A stretch of 64,000 nt of DNA from Lewinellaceae bacterium (GTDB taxonomy: Bacteria; Bacteroidota; Bacteroidia; Chitinophagales; Saprospiraceae), in the NCBI GenBank assembly GCA_020636105.1, contig JACJYL010000001.1:2294001-2358000 (forward strand), written 5' to 3'. The position numbers were made by a program, and so were the translations under genes. Under the pieces are notes generated by a model. The model did no database searches, was not told where the DNA came from, and was given only the letters and a program-made list of their open reading frames with translations. Below, piece by piece: positions 51,414 to 60,524 of this stretch (the first letter of the stretch is position 1; every line of letters starts with the position of its first letter).

Positions 51414-53549
51414 TTATACATTAACAATGCCTTTGGCTTTGTCGATTACATCTTTGGCGATACCACTTGGTGCCGCAGCATAATGTGAGAATTCCATTGT
51501 GGAGCTCGCACGTCCTGAAGTAAGGGTACGCAGAGAAGTAACATAACCGAACATTTCTGACAATGGAACATCACCTTTAATGGTGATGGCACCACCTGCA
51601 CCAGATTCCTGTCCTTTGGGTAATCCACGGCGACGGTTAAGGTCACCGATCACTGTTCCTACATACTCTTCCGGGGTAACTACCTCGAGTTTCATAATAG
51701 GCTCGAGCAATTCAGGCTTACATTTAGGCGCGGCAGCTTTAAACCCTTCTTTTGCACAAAGTTCAAAAGCGATTGGTTTTGAATCCACGGCGTGCATAGA
51801 CCCATCGTAAACGCGCACCTTCATGCTATCGATGTTATAACCGGCCAAAATACCGTTTGACATCATAGAGAGGAAACCATCTTTGATAGGCTTCATGTAG
51901 TTCTTATCGATGGATCCTCCGACAATACCCCAAACGAACTGGAGTTTTTCTTTGCCGTTTTTGAATTCATCAGTATCCAGGAATTCCTGATCGGCAGGGC
52001 CGAGTTCGAATTCCATATCGGCGAACAAACCAGAACCCCCTGATTGTTTTTTCAAACGTTCGCGGTGGGTAACCGTGTTGGTCAGCGATTCTTTGTAACT
52101 CACCTGAGGTTCACCCTGGTTACATTCAACCTTAAACTCACGACGGAGACGGTCAACGATAATTTCAAGGTGTAACTCTCCCATTCCGCTGATAACGGTC
52201 TGGTTGGTTTCTTCGTTATAATTAACTTTGAAAGTTGGATCTTCTTCAGCCAATTTAGCCAAAGCCATACCCAGTTTATCCAAGTCTTTTTGCGTTTTAG
52301 GCTCTATCGCAATTCCGATCACAGGCTCAGGGAAAGTCATACTTTCCAGAACAATCGGCTTATTGATATCGCAAAGCGTATCACCGGTGCGAAGGTCTTT
52401 GATCCCCACGGCGGCGGCAATATCTCCGGCTTCCACTCTGTCAATAGCATTCTGCTTATTGGAGTGCATCTGATATAAACGGGAGATACGTTCTTTTTTA
52501 CCAGAACGGGAATTCAGCACATAAGAACCAGATTCCAAAGTTCCTGAATATACCCGGAAAAAGGCGAGCCGGCCCACAAACGGGTCAGTTGCAATTTTAA
52601 AAGCCAGGGCAGCAAAAGGTTCGTTAGCACTAGGTTTACGTAATTCTGCCTTTTCTGTTTCAGGGTTGATCCCTTCCACAGCATCAATATCTACCGGTGA
52701 AGGCAGGTAAGCACATACTGCATCAAGTACAGCCTGAACTCCTTTATTTTTGAAAGCGGATCCACACATCATCGGAGTGATGCTCATATCGATCACCGCA
52801 GCACGGATAGCAGCGCGGATTTCGTCAGGAGAGATGGATTCGGGATCTTCGAAGAATTTTTCCAGAAGGGTATCATCATAATCAGCAACCGCCTCCAACA
52901 ATTCAGCACGCTTTTCTGCTACGAGATCGACTAAATCTTCAGGAATCGGCACCACTTCGTAAGTCATTCCCTTATCTTCTTCGTTCCAGATCATTGCCTC
53001 GTTGGTAATGAGGTCAACGACTCCAACGAAAGACTCTTCTGATCCGATTGGCACCTGCAATGCGATTGCATTGGCACCGAGTTTTTCTCTAACATCATTA
53101 ACAACGTTAAAGAAGTCTGCTCCTGAACGGTCCATTTTATTAACGAATCCGATACGTGGAACTTTATATCTGTCAGCCTGTCTCCATACGGTTTCAGACT
53201 GAGGCTCTACACCTGATACGGCACAGAAAAGTGACATAACACCATCCAAAACCCGGAGGGAACGTTCTACCTCAACAGTAAAATCTACGTGCCCGGGAGT
53301 ATCGATGATATTGACTGAATAGGGCTGGTCTTTCCATTTCCAGGATGTCTTGGTTGCAGCAGAAGTAATGGTAATACCTCTTTCCTGCTCCTGCTCCATC
53401 CAGTCCATGGTAGCTGCACCATCGTGTACCTCACCAATTTTATGACTCAAACCGGTGTAGAAAAGCACACGCTCAGTCGTAGTGGTTTTACCCGCATCAA
53501 TGTGCGCCGCGATACCAATATTTCTTGTAAATCTAAGATCGTTTGCCAT
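51414..53549 (-). CDS. fusA: Elongation factor G
   Basis: EF-G is the GTPase that drives translocation. It has 711 residues. G1 is AHIDAGKTTTTER (about 15-27), switch I contains RGITITSAA, G3 is DTPGHVD and G4 is NKMDR. Domains II-V follow to the end (HYAAAPSGIAKDVIDKAKG). Linkage to rpsL and rpsG marks it as the main translocase rather than a paralogue. It follows rpsG after 36 bases. Confidence 0.98.
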   Translation of the reverse strand: MANDLRFTRNIGIAAHIDAGKTTTTERVLFYTGLSHKIGEVHDGAATMDWMEQEQERGITITSAATKTSWKWKDQPYSVNIIDTPGHVDFTVEVERSLRVLDGVMSLFCAVSGVEPQSETVWRQADRYKVPRIGFVNKMDRSGADFFNVVNDVREKLGANAIALQVPIGSEESFVGVVDLITNEAMIWNEEDKGMTYEVVPIPEDLVDLVAEKRAELLEAVADYDDTLLEKFFEDPESISPDEIRAAIRAAVIDMSITPMMCGSAFKNKGVQAVLDAVCAYLPSPVDIDAVEGINPETEKAELRKPSANEPFAALAFKIATDPFVGRLAFFRVYSGTLESGSYVLNSRSGKKERISRLYQMHSNKQNAIDRVEAGDIAAAVGIKDLRTGDTLCDINKPIVLESMTFPEPVIGIAIEPKTQKDLDKLGMALAKLAEEDPTFKVNYNEETNQTVISGMGELHLEIIVDRLRREFKVECNQGEPQVSYKESLTNTVTHRERLKKQSGGSGLFADMEFELGPADQEFLDTDEFKNGKEKLQFVWGIVGGSIDKNYMKPIKDGFLSMMSNGILAGYNIDSMKVRVYDGSMHAVDSKPIAFELCAKEGFKAAAPKCKPELLEPIMKLEVVTPEEYVGTVIGDLNRRRGLPKGQESGAGGAITIKGDVPLSEMFGYVTSLRTLTSGRASSTMEFSHYAAAPSGIAKDVIDKAKGIVNV

Positions 53550-53585
53550 GAGAACTACTCCTAAAGGATTTTAAAATAATATTTA

Positions 53586-54053
53586 TTAAACTCTAAAGTG
53601 CGCAAATGCACGGTTGGATTCGGCCATTTTGTGCATATCCTCTTTACGTTTCACTGCTGCACCTTCTCCTTTGCTTGCTGCCATAATTTCGGCTGCAAGT
53701 TTTTCACTTATTCCTTTTCCACTGCGTTTGCGTGAAAAACCAACCAACCATTTCATTCCAATAGAAACCCGGCGCTTGGCACGAATCTCGATAGGAATCT
53801 GAAAAGTTGCACCGCCAATTCGACGGCTTCTTACTTCAACCTGAGGCATTACATTGTTCAATGCTTTCTTCCAAACACCATGCTCATCTCCACCGGTTCT
53901 TTCCTTTACTATATCCATTGCTGCGTAAAAAGCACGAAAAGTGGTTCCCTTTTTCCCGCTAAACATCATATTGTTTACAAACTGGGTAACCATTGGATCT
54001 CCATACCTTGGATCCGGAGCAATAATTCTTTCTTTAGGTTTTCTTTTTCTCAT
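53586..54053 (-). CDS. rpsG: 30S ribosomal protein S7
   Basis: S7 starts assembly of the 30S head and lies at the E site. It has 155 residues. RKRKPKERIIAPDPRYGDPM opens it, and RRVSIGMKWLVGFSRKRSGK with KREDMHKMAESNRAFAHFRV are landmarks. In E. coli S7 represses the str operon. It follows rpsL after 44 bases. Confidence 0.98.
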   Translation of the reverse strand: MRKRKPKERIIAPDPRYGDPMVTQFVNNMMFSGKKGTTFRAFYAAMDIVKERTGGDEHGVWKKALNNVMPQVEVRSRRIGGATFQIPIEIRAKRRVSIGMKWLVGFSRKRSGKGISEKLAAEIMAASKGEGAAVKRKEDMHKMAESNRAFAHFRV

Positions 54054-54097
54054 TTTAAAACATTAGAGGTTTCTTAATTGATTGAAACATAACTTAC

Positions 54098-54472
54098 TTA
54101 GGACTTAGGACGCTTGGTTCCGTACTTCGAGCGACTTTGTTTACGATCACCAACTCCCGCAGTATCCAATGCACCACGAACGATGGTATAACGTACCCCT
54201 GGTAAATCTTTCACACGACCCCCGCGAATCAGCACGATGGAGTGCTCCTGAAGGTTGTGGCCTTCTCCCGGAATATATGCGATCACTTCAAGACCATTTG
54301 TCAGACGTACCTTAGCTACTTTACGCAAAGCAGAGTTAGGTTTCTTCGGTGTGGTCGTGTAAACACGAGTACAAACGCCACGACGCTGAGGACAAGACTC
54401 AAGTGCACGTGATTTACTTGCTTCTACGATCTTTTTCCTCCCGTTGCGTACCAGCTGATTAATAGTAGGCAT
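54098..54472 (-). CDS. rpsL: 30S ribosomal protein S12
   Basis: S12 sits at the decoding site and controls accuracy. It has 124 residues and begins MPTINQLVRNGRKKIVEASK. Lys43 (TTTPKKPNSALR) and Lys88 (RGGRVKDLPGVRY) are the wild-type, streptomycin-sensitive residues. The Asp in VKDLPG that is methylthiolated in some bacteria is present. It is the first gene of the 33-gene cluster and has a near-ideal promoter upstream. Confidence 0.98.
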   Translation of the reverse strand: MPTINQLVRNGRKKIVEASKSRALESCPQRRGVCTRVYTTTPKKPNSALRKVAKVRLTNGLEVIAYIPGEGHNLQEHSIVLIRGGRVKDLPGVRYTIVRGALDTAGVGDRKQSRSKYGTKRPKS

Positions 54473-54532
54473 ACCTGCTTAATTTTTAAATATTTTTATC
54501 GGGCATAATGAACCCTTTTTCAAAAGCGAATG

Positions 54533-54563
54533 CAAAGGTAGAATTTTTCTTTAGAATTACAAA
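54533..54563 (-). promoter_or_regulatory. Housekeeping promoter of the ribosomal supercluster
   Basis: On the minus strand TTTG (54560-54563), 19 bases, TACCTTTG (54533-54540): an exact match to the Bacteroidota consensus with ideal spacing. Transcription should start near 54527, giving a leader of about 55 bases before rpsL. The upstream 54564-54818 is extremely AT-rich with A/T runs, which could help polymerase binding; no gene is seen in the gap 54473-54912. Confidence 0.82.
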
Positions 54564-54816
54564 AGCTATTTTATAAAAAATTGAAGATCAGTCTTTTTTT
54601 TTTGAAATGAGTTTGGAAAAGGCTACTAATCATGATGTTTTTACTTAGCATAAATTAAAATCATCAAAACAAATATCCTTTATATTGAAAATAGATGAAA
54701 TTAAATTTTATTTAAAGATATTTTTTTGATCATTGAAAAAATTTAATTCAAATTTTAAAAATGAAAAAAATATTTGAACGTGATTAACCCAGGGAAGGCG
54801 TTTCTGTTTATTTTTT

Positions 54817-54890
54817 AAAATAAAACAAGGAAACAAGAGAACAATGAATGAGCACCTTAGTTCCTTTATCATTGTCACCTTGTTTCCTTG
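54817..54890 (-). terminator. Large nested hairpin terminator after the 54913-57600 gene
   Basis: CAAGGAAACAAG (54826-54837) pairs perfectly with CTTGTTTCCTTG (54879-54890). Inside it, after a 3-base internal loop, ACAATGA pairs with TCATTGT. On the minus strand TTTTATTTT follows. It separates the T9SS cargo gene from the rpsL promoter. Confidence 0.9.
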
Positions 54891-54912
54891 CAGGTCAAGA
54901 TCTGGGGGATAA

Positions 54913-57600
54913 CTATCGGCTCACGACCAATCGCTTAATAGCCGTGTGAATCCCATCGGTGATCTGTATGAAATACACCCCATCAGCCAAAATTTCCAGG
55001 GAAAGGGGGCATACGCCTTGCTTTACGGAATTTTGCATGGAATACAACAATTCCTGGCCCGTGACACTGAGTACCCTGATCTCAAGATCAACTGCTGTTC
55101 CCAGACGGTAGGCCACATTGACCTCCTTGCCAGCCGGGTTTGGGAAAAGGCTTATCCTTTGGCTGAAAGCCGGGTCATTCGTTCCCGTCATCACATCTAC
55201 CGTCACTTCCACTACCACATCCTCTACGCAACCTGAAGCATCCGACACGGTTACAGTATAAGTAGCTGCAAACACCCCTTCAAGAGACGCGGTGGTAGCC
55301 CCTGTACTCCATAAATAAGTGTATTCACCGGAACCTCCAGAAACCTCCACTGAAGCCGATCCCGCGCCAGACGGCGGATTGGTATCATCTATTGAAACCG
55401 CGGTTCCTGAAAGCGGTGCTAATTCGCCCAGGAGATTGACTTCCACGGATTGACCGGTAATGAGGCAGCCATTGGTCAAATCAAGTCCGGCCAGGGTATT
55501 GTCGGTATCTACCGCCCCTCCGAAAACGATTGGGGTAAAATAGAACGTACCCACCGGAATCTGGGTGCCGTCGTTCAACAAGGCCGGAGCATAAATTTCT
55601 GATGACAGATTAAAATTGCCCAGGAAAGAAGCATCGTTAAACGGATCTGCTGATCCTGAAATATCTGCCGTCGTTACGATCCACAGGAATGCGGAGACAG
55701 GAGACAAAGGAATGACCACATCCTCGACGGAGAAGCTGGTGAGGTCGCCGAAACAGACCTCTGGCTGACCGGCAGATGCGCCCAGGGTAATGTCCGCACA
55801 AGTGACGTTGGCCAATTGGGTAAACTGGATACAAAATTCTCCGTCAGAGCCCGCAAACCCATCCACCATCATAAAATATTGCACCCCGGCGATGGTTTCA
55901 AAAATCAAACCTGCCGGATAAGGCCCTTCGGCCGGAGTTCCCTCTATGTCTTCGTTGCAGGCCACCGGGATCATATCCCCACAACCGGTACCTGCATAAA
56001 TGGCGATTTGTGTATCGCCAAAATCGATATAATCACTCAATCCACCACCACAGTCGGTTGTCCTGATATCATACACTTCTCCATCCCCGGTAAAGGTATA
56101 CCAAAGTGTGTTTTCAAGGCTGGGCGCTGCGCCACCGCCGTCAGGTTCACCAAAACACTCCCACCCTTCGAGGGGGTCGTTGGCATCCGTTGTGGCTCCC
56201 GTATTGTTCCAGATAGGGGATGTTTGCGGATTGTTCAACCCCTGCCCCATCAAAGCGGAAAGGTCCACGGCGTCAGAGCAGGCATCAGCCACCTCAAAAG
56301 CGGTGGTGATGATCCGAAAATGATAGTCATCCCCCGTATTCAGTGCCCAGGTGGTGCCGTTAAATACATAAGTTCTGCCCCCGGCGGCCGGTGTGGTTTG
56401 AGTTACCCACGTTTCCCCTACAGGTACTATAAACCCTACAAAAATATCACCCGTCAAACCCGACAACTGGTCCATATAAGCTGAGAGGTCCACCCGCGTC
56501 ATGGGGCTGGTCACCTCAAGATTAGCTTCGGGAGTTACCATGAAAGGTGTGATAAGGTCGGCACCCGGCACCCCATTATTGTTGGCCCAGATATGAAATT
56601 CGAAATCATCATTGGGTCGGTTGGAATCCGTATAGTTGCGGATGAGAGCATAAACGACATCAGTAGTGCCTACGAGGCTGAAACGGACGGCACAACCTGT
56701 TAATAAGCTGGCAGCATCAGGACCAAAGGAATTAACGAAATCCACCTGCTCGTTATCAAAATAAATATGGTTGCCGTCGAGATAACTGAATGTTTCTGTA
56801 GTAACGTTATTGGCATTGGGCGAAGCATCAGAGGCTTCCAGATAATAATCCACCTGTACTCCGGCAGCTTGTTCGGGGATGACAAAAGCATAAGTATCCC
56901 CTGAAGTGTTTACCCCCGCCACTTCATTGAAAGCACCACCCGCAACCGAATAATACAGGTTGGCGGATGTTATGCCTGAAACATCAATAAGCTCAGCTGT
57001 TTTTGTGACATTCCCTAAATTACTCCGATAAAAAGTATTGGGGGTATGTAAAACCAATGGAGGTGAATTATCCTCATTGGAGCTGATGATCTCCACATCG
57101 TCGATATACACTCCATCCACTTCATAGCCAGTATCTGAGAAAAAGCGGAAACGTACCCGCACATCACTGCTGCCCACGAATCCTCCCAGGGAATAGCTGT
57201 ATTGTGTCCACGGAGATAAATTACCCTCGCCAAGGAAAGTGGCAACGTTCACCCAGGTGGTGCCACCATTTCCGCTGGCTTCCACATACATGTAATCAAA
57301 ATTTCCCCCTTCAATATCGTAAATGGCCCAAAACTGAAGCGTTGCATCAAGGGCGGTCGATAGGTCGACCCCTGTGGCCATGGTAGCCGTAGTATTAAGA
57401 TTGGAGGCATAATTGCCGCCCGGGCTATCGGTGAGGGAGGTACTAGGAGAATTGGATTGGGTGGTGGTCGTTCCCCAGGTTCCGGTAAGCACCCAATTTG
57501 TGGTTCCTGATTCAAAGTCATCAGAAAATTCCACCGTTTGGGCAAAGGCATTAGAAAAAAGGAATAATATTCCCGGCATTAAAAGTAGAAGTTTTTTCAT
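54913..57600 (-). CDS. Secreted multidomain protein with T9SS sorting domain
   Basis: An 895-residue exported protein with a signal peptide ending AFA before QTVEF. The first about 150 residues (DDFESGTTNW, then YIDDVEI) form a jelly-roll like those found in MAM or peptidase-associated modules. Ig-like segments follow, including YYLEASDASPNANN. A region with LENTLWYTFTGDG and GVQYFMMVDGFAGSDGEFCI recalls the pre-peptidase C-terminal-like domains of secreted proteases, but no protease domain is present. A SprB-like repeat (GGSGEYTYLWSTGATTASL) precedes the T9SS sorting domain (ISLFPNPAGKEVNVAY ... DGVYFIQI). Function is unknown; it is likely surface-bound or released. Confidence 0.9.
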   Translation of the reverse strand: MKKLLLLMPGILFLFSNAFAQTVEFSDDFESGTTNWVLTGTWGTTTTQSNSPSTSLTDSPGGNYASNLNTTATMATGVDLSTALDATLQFWAIYDIEGGNFDYMYVEASGNGGTTWVNVATFLGEGNLSPWTQYSYSLGGFVGSSDVRVRFRFFSDTGYEVDGVYIDDVEIISSNEDNSPPLVLHTPNTFYRSNLGNVTKTAELIDVSGITSANLYYSVAGGAFNEVAGVNTSGDTYAFVIPEQAAGVQVDYYLEASDASPNANNVTTETFSYLDGNHIYFDNEQVDFVNSFGPDAASLLTGCAVRFSLVGTTDVVYALIRNYTDSNRPNDDFEFHIWANNNGVPGADLITPFMVTPEANLEVTSPMTRVDLSAYMDQLSGLTGDIFVGFIVPVGETWVTQTTPAAGGRTYVFNGTTWALNTGDDYHFRIITTAFEVADACSDAVDLSALMGQGLNNPQTSPIWNNTGATTDANDPLEGWECFGEPDGGGAAPSLENTLWYTFTGDGEVYDIRTTDCGGGLSDYIDFGDTQIAIYAGTGCGDMIPVACNEDIEGTPAEGPYPAGLIFETIAGVQYFMMVDGFAGSDGEFCIQFTQLANVTCADITLGASAGQPEVCFGDLTSFSVEDVVIPLSPVSAFLWIVTTADISGSADPFNDASFLGNFNLSSEIYAPALLNDGTQIPVGTFYFTPIVFGGAVDTDNTLAGLDLTNGCLITGQSVEVNLLGELAPLSGTAVSIDDTNPPSGAGSASVEVSGGSGEYTYLWSTGATTASLEGVFAATYTVTVSDASGCVEDVVVEVTVDVMTGTNDPAFSQRISLFPNPAGKEVNVAYRLGTAVDLEIRVLSVTGQELLYSMQNSVKQGVCPLSLEILADGVYFIQITDGIHTAIKRLVVSR

Positions 57601-57675
57601 TTCCAGTCGTTTTAGATAAGTAAATAGTTTAAGGAATAATTTTATGCTTTTTGATTGATAACTAGTTAATGTAAG

Positions 57676-57838
57676 GTTTCAGGTTGTTTCAGGTTGTTTC
57701 AGGTTGAGCGCAGTTGAACGGAGTGAAATTCCGTGCATGTAATGCCGGGGCGAAATCCCGTACCGCAGGTCGGGTGGGTCAATTTTCTTCAATCTCCCTC
57801 AATCTCATTCAATCTCCTTCAATCTCCCTCAATCTGAC
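57676..57838 (+). repeat. Composite repeat: two 10-base arrays around a GC-rich core
   Basis: Three units of GTTTCAGGTT (57676-57705) lead into GAGCGCAGTTG and a GC-rich core ending AGGTCGGGTGGG (about 57767-57778). Five units of TCAATCTCCC type (57789-57838) follow. The first array and the core resemble 59897-59952. The rest of the 544-base gap 57601-58144 shows no gene. Confidence 0.8.
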
Positions 57839-58090
57839 ACGTTCCGACTCACGATTGATGGTTTCCTCCATTTTTGACTATCGGGGTTATGAAACTGACG
57901 TTCTTTTTCAATCAAATCTATTCTACTCCCAAATCTAAAAGTAATATGTTTTCTGAAAAATTCAATCATATTGCTGAGAATTACTAAACAGGAATTCCAT
58001 TTCGGAAGTACACGTTACTGGTTTAGCGGGTTAAAATACCGGTTGGTGAACTTAGGATTGAAGTTGCCCTCAATCCAGTGAGAAGTTTGT

Positions 58091-58098
58091 TACCTTTG
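58091..58098 (+). promoter_or_regulatory. -7 box for the membrane glycosyltransferase
   Basis: TACCTTTG matches TAnnTTTG exactly, 46 bases before the ATG at 58145. The closest TTG upstream is 24 bases away, slightly too far, so the -33 element is uncertain. Confidence 0.5.
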
Positions 58099-58144
58099 CA
58101 GGAAATTTTATTCCGACATCTAAAAGTCATCCACAACACCCGGT

Positions 58145-59836
58145 ATGCGCTTTTTTCTAACACATTCTTCACCGAAACTTCTTTCCAGGGAAACCATTGC
58201 AGCATTCGTGTTTTTTGCTTTATACTTTTTTATAGGGTGGTACATCCTTCCCGATTACGGCCTCTCCTGGGATGAATTTTTACAAAGGCGCTACGGTTTG
58301 CATTCCTATGATTTTGTAGTCAAAACGCTGGGGCTGGACTGGCCTATGTATTTCCCGCAATATCAACTGGAAACTTCCGCCGGAAGGCAATACTCCATAA
58401 TATTCTCGCTCATCGCCGCAGGCTTCGAAAAACTGGCGGGCATCGATGCTGATGATTTTCATGCCCAATACCTGTTGCGGCACCGTATGTTGTTCGTACT
58501 TTTCTGGACAGCGACCATTGCTTTCTACCAATTGTTAAGGCTCCGTTTTGAAACAGCCTTACAGAAAGAGAATCCCTCGTTTCCTTTTTTTAAAAACGGG
58601 CTGCCCCTGTTGGGTACCCTGCTGTTAATTTTGACGCCGAGGATCTTTGCCCATTCCTTTTTTAATCCTAAGGACATAGTGCTGTTATCCTTTTATATCA
58701 TCAGTCTTTATACTTTGGTTCGCTATTTAAAAAACCCTACCCTTTTGGCTGGATTGCTGCACGGAGTGGCCTGTGCCTTCGTGGTCAATTCGCGGATAGC
58801 CGGAATCATCGTTCCTGTTTTATCGGTGGGCTTTATCGGACTTCAGCTTTTTAAAAATGTACGTACTTCAGGAACAGTTCTTTTGAGGCAGTATGTTAAA
58901 AGTTTTCCTGTTTTCTTCATTGTTTTCATGCTGCTGGCTATTGCTTTTTTTCCCTATTTGTGGAACAGTGTCGACCAACGGGCCACAGAAGCCTTCAACT
59001 TGATGTCAAACTTCCCCAAGAGCATCCATACGCTGTTTTTCGGCCATTACGTTTCGTCCAATCCCCCACCCTTTTATTATCCTTACGCATGGATGGCCAT
59101 CACCCTTCCCCTGCTCAACCTTTTCCTGCTCCTCGCAGGCATTTTTTGGTTTATCAAGACCCTGGCCTCCAACCTGATGCGGTGGAAACTATGGACAAAT
59201 TTTCCGGAATTCATCGACCTCATCGCTTTTGCCTTCCTGTCGGGGCCGCTTTTTGCCGTTTGGCTGTTCCATTCCACCATATACGACGGCTGGCGACATT
59301 TTTATTTTATCTATCCCCCTGCCCTGATGCTGGGACTTGTTCCTCTGCATGGCTTATGGAGGTCAAAATTGCAATTCCTGCGCCAGTTGACTATGATGAT
59401 CGTTTTGGTCTCCTGCCTATACACCGGATACAAAATGGTGAAGCTGCATCCTCATCAACAAGTCTATTTCAATGTCCTCGCGGGCGGTAATCGCATGGAA
59501 CGTTTTGAAATGGACTATTGGGGCGTCGCCTACAAACAGGCTTTTGAGGAATTGGTACGAAAAGACACCACAGGAGAAATGATCCAGGTATTTTGTGCCA
59601 ACCAGCCTTGCTTTGATAATTATTTTGCCTTGCCGGAAGAGATCAAGTCACACATCCGTATGCGGTACGGTATGGAAGTGGCGCAGTATTACCTGACGAA
59701 TTACCGCTTTCGACCGGAGATGGAAAAGTTTTGTAAGGGGGAATTCCCTTTTGATGAAGAGTATTTTTCGATTATGGCGGATGGGGAACGGATTATTGGA
59801 GTTTATAAAGTTGAAAGGCTAAAGGTTAAAGACTAA
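58145..59836 (+). CDS. GT-C-type membrane glycosyltransferase (GT39/ArnT-like)
   Basis: A 563-residue inner-membrane protein with about ten hydrophobic helices (for example 21-37, 150-172, 252-275, 318-340). The first extracytoplasmic loop carries the acidic motif LSWDE (D43-E44), as expected for GT-C enzymes that use a lipid-phosphate sugar donor. The soluble C-terminal part (from about 445) has no recognised fold. The acceptor, either protein or lipid, is unknown; O-glycosylation of surface proteins is one option in this phylum. The last residues (ERLKVKD) and the stop codon lie inside a heptamer array, so the C-terminus would change if the repeat number changed. Confidence 0.75.
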   Translation: MRFFLTHSSPKLLSRETIAAFVFFALYFFIGWYILPDYGLSWDEFLQRRYGLHSYDFVVKTLGLDWPMYFPQYQLETSAGRQYSIIFSLIAAGFEKLAGIDADDFHAQYLLRHRMLFVLFWTATIAFYQLLRLRFETALQKENPSFPFFKNGLPLLGTLLLILTPRIFAHSFFNPKDIVLLSFYIISLYTLVRYLKNPTLLAGLLHGVACAFVVNSRIAGIIVPVLSVGFIGLQLFKNVRTSGTVLLRQYVKSFPVFFIVFMLLAIAFFPYLWNSVDQRATEAFNLMSNFPKSIHTLFFGHYVSSNPPPFYYPYAWMAITLPLLNLFLLLAGIFWFIKTLASNLMRWKLWTNFPEFIDLIAFAFLSGPLFAVWLFHSTIYDGWRHFYFIYPPALMLGLVPLHGLWRSKLQFLRQLTMMIVLVSCLYTGYKMVKLHPHQQVYFNVLAGGNRMERFEMDYWGVAYKQAFEELVRKDTTGEMIQVFCANQPCFDNYFALPEEIKSHIRMRYGMEVAQYYLTNYRFRPEMEKFCKGEFPFDEEYFSIMADGERIIGVYKVERLKVKD

Positions 59837-59890
59837 AGGCTAAAGGCTAAAGGCTAAAGACTAAAGACTAAAGGTTAAAGGTTAAAGGTT
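59814..59890 (+). repeat. Heptanucleotide tandem array, eleven units (AAAGGCT-like)
   Basis: Eleven perfect-phase units drawn from AAAGGCT, AAAGACT and AAAGGTT. The first three and a part encode the end of the glycosyltransferase gene, whose TAA stop at 59834-59836 is inside the array. Confidence 0.9.
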
Positions 59891-59896
59891 AATGGG

Positions 59897-59952
59897 GTTC
59901 AAATTGTTCAAGTTGTTCAAGTTGAGCGAAGCGAAATCGTAGGTCGGGAGGG
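59897..59952 (+). repeat. 9-base tandem array with GC-rich core
   Basis: GTTCAAATT, GTTCAAGTT and GTTCAAGTT (59897-59923) run into GAGCGAAGCGAAATCG and AGGTCGGGAGGG, the same order of parts as in 57676-57778. The remainder to 60017 has a second GCAGCGAAATCGTACC segment and no gene. Confidence 0.75.
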
Positions 59953-60017
59953 TTCAATGGGAGTGCAGCGAAATCGTACCATAGTTTAAGCTAAAAAAGC
60001 TATGGTGGACTTTAAGA

Positions 60018-60524
60018 CTATGTGGTAATATCCCTCGCAAATTGTTTCACCCGCTGTTTGACCTCCTCGGTGACGATGTCTTCCTCTATCCAGGTGTGGA
60101 CATAACCGAGGTAGTTCATGCCGAGGTATTCGGCGCTAAGTTTGAAAGGCATTTCAAAGGCGGGCACTTCCTCTTCTTCGGAGCCGCAGATGATAAGGGC
60201 CATGGATTTGCCACGGAGTTTCCTTCCAGTTGGTTTTTCAATTTTGAGACAATCGGAAAGGCGGTCGAAAAAATTTTTCATGAGGCCGCTCATGGTATAC
60301 CAGTAAACGGGGGTAGCGAAAATGATCAGATCGTAATGGTCGGCGATGTCCCTGATGATGGGCAGGAAATCATCATCCTGATTGTTGAAATCATAATCAA
60401 ATGGGAGGATATTCTTTTCCCCTAGATCGAGCAGGTCGGCTTCCGTTTCTTCCCGGAACAAACTGACGATCCGGTGCGTATTGCCGTCACTTCTCGAACT
60501 GCCCTGGACAATCAGTTTTTTCAT
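60018..60524 (-). CDS. Flavodoxin-like NAD(P)H-dependent FMN oxidoreductase
   Basis: A 168-residue cytoplasmic protein of the NADPH-dependent FMN reductase/flavodoxin-like family. The FMN phosphate loop is GSSRSDGNTH (8-17), and the isoalloxazine-binding loop is TPVYWYTMSGLMKNFFDRLS (71-90). No iron-sulfur cysteine motif is present. The physiological acceptor cannot be read from sequence. Its ATG overlaps the stop of the upstream barrel gene by four bases (60521-60524), so the two are translationally coupled. Confidence 0.88.
   Translation of the reverse strand: MKKLIVQGSSRSDGNTHRIVSLFREETEADLLDLGEKNILPFDYDFNNQDDDFLPIIRDIADHYDLIIFATPVYWYTMSGLMKNFFDRLSDCLKIEKPTGRKLRGKSMALIICGSEEEEVPAFEMPFKLSAEYLGMNYLGYVHTWIEEDIVTEEVKQRVKQFARDITT

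Noticed and set aside
59814..59890. Possible CRISPR array
   Set aside because: Units are 7 bases with no spacers and no cas genes nearby; it is a simple tandem repeat.
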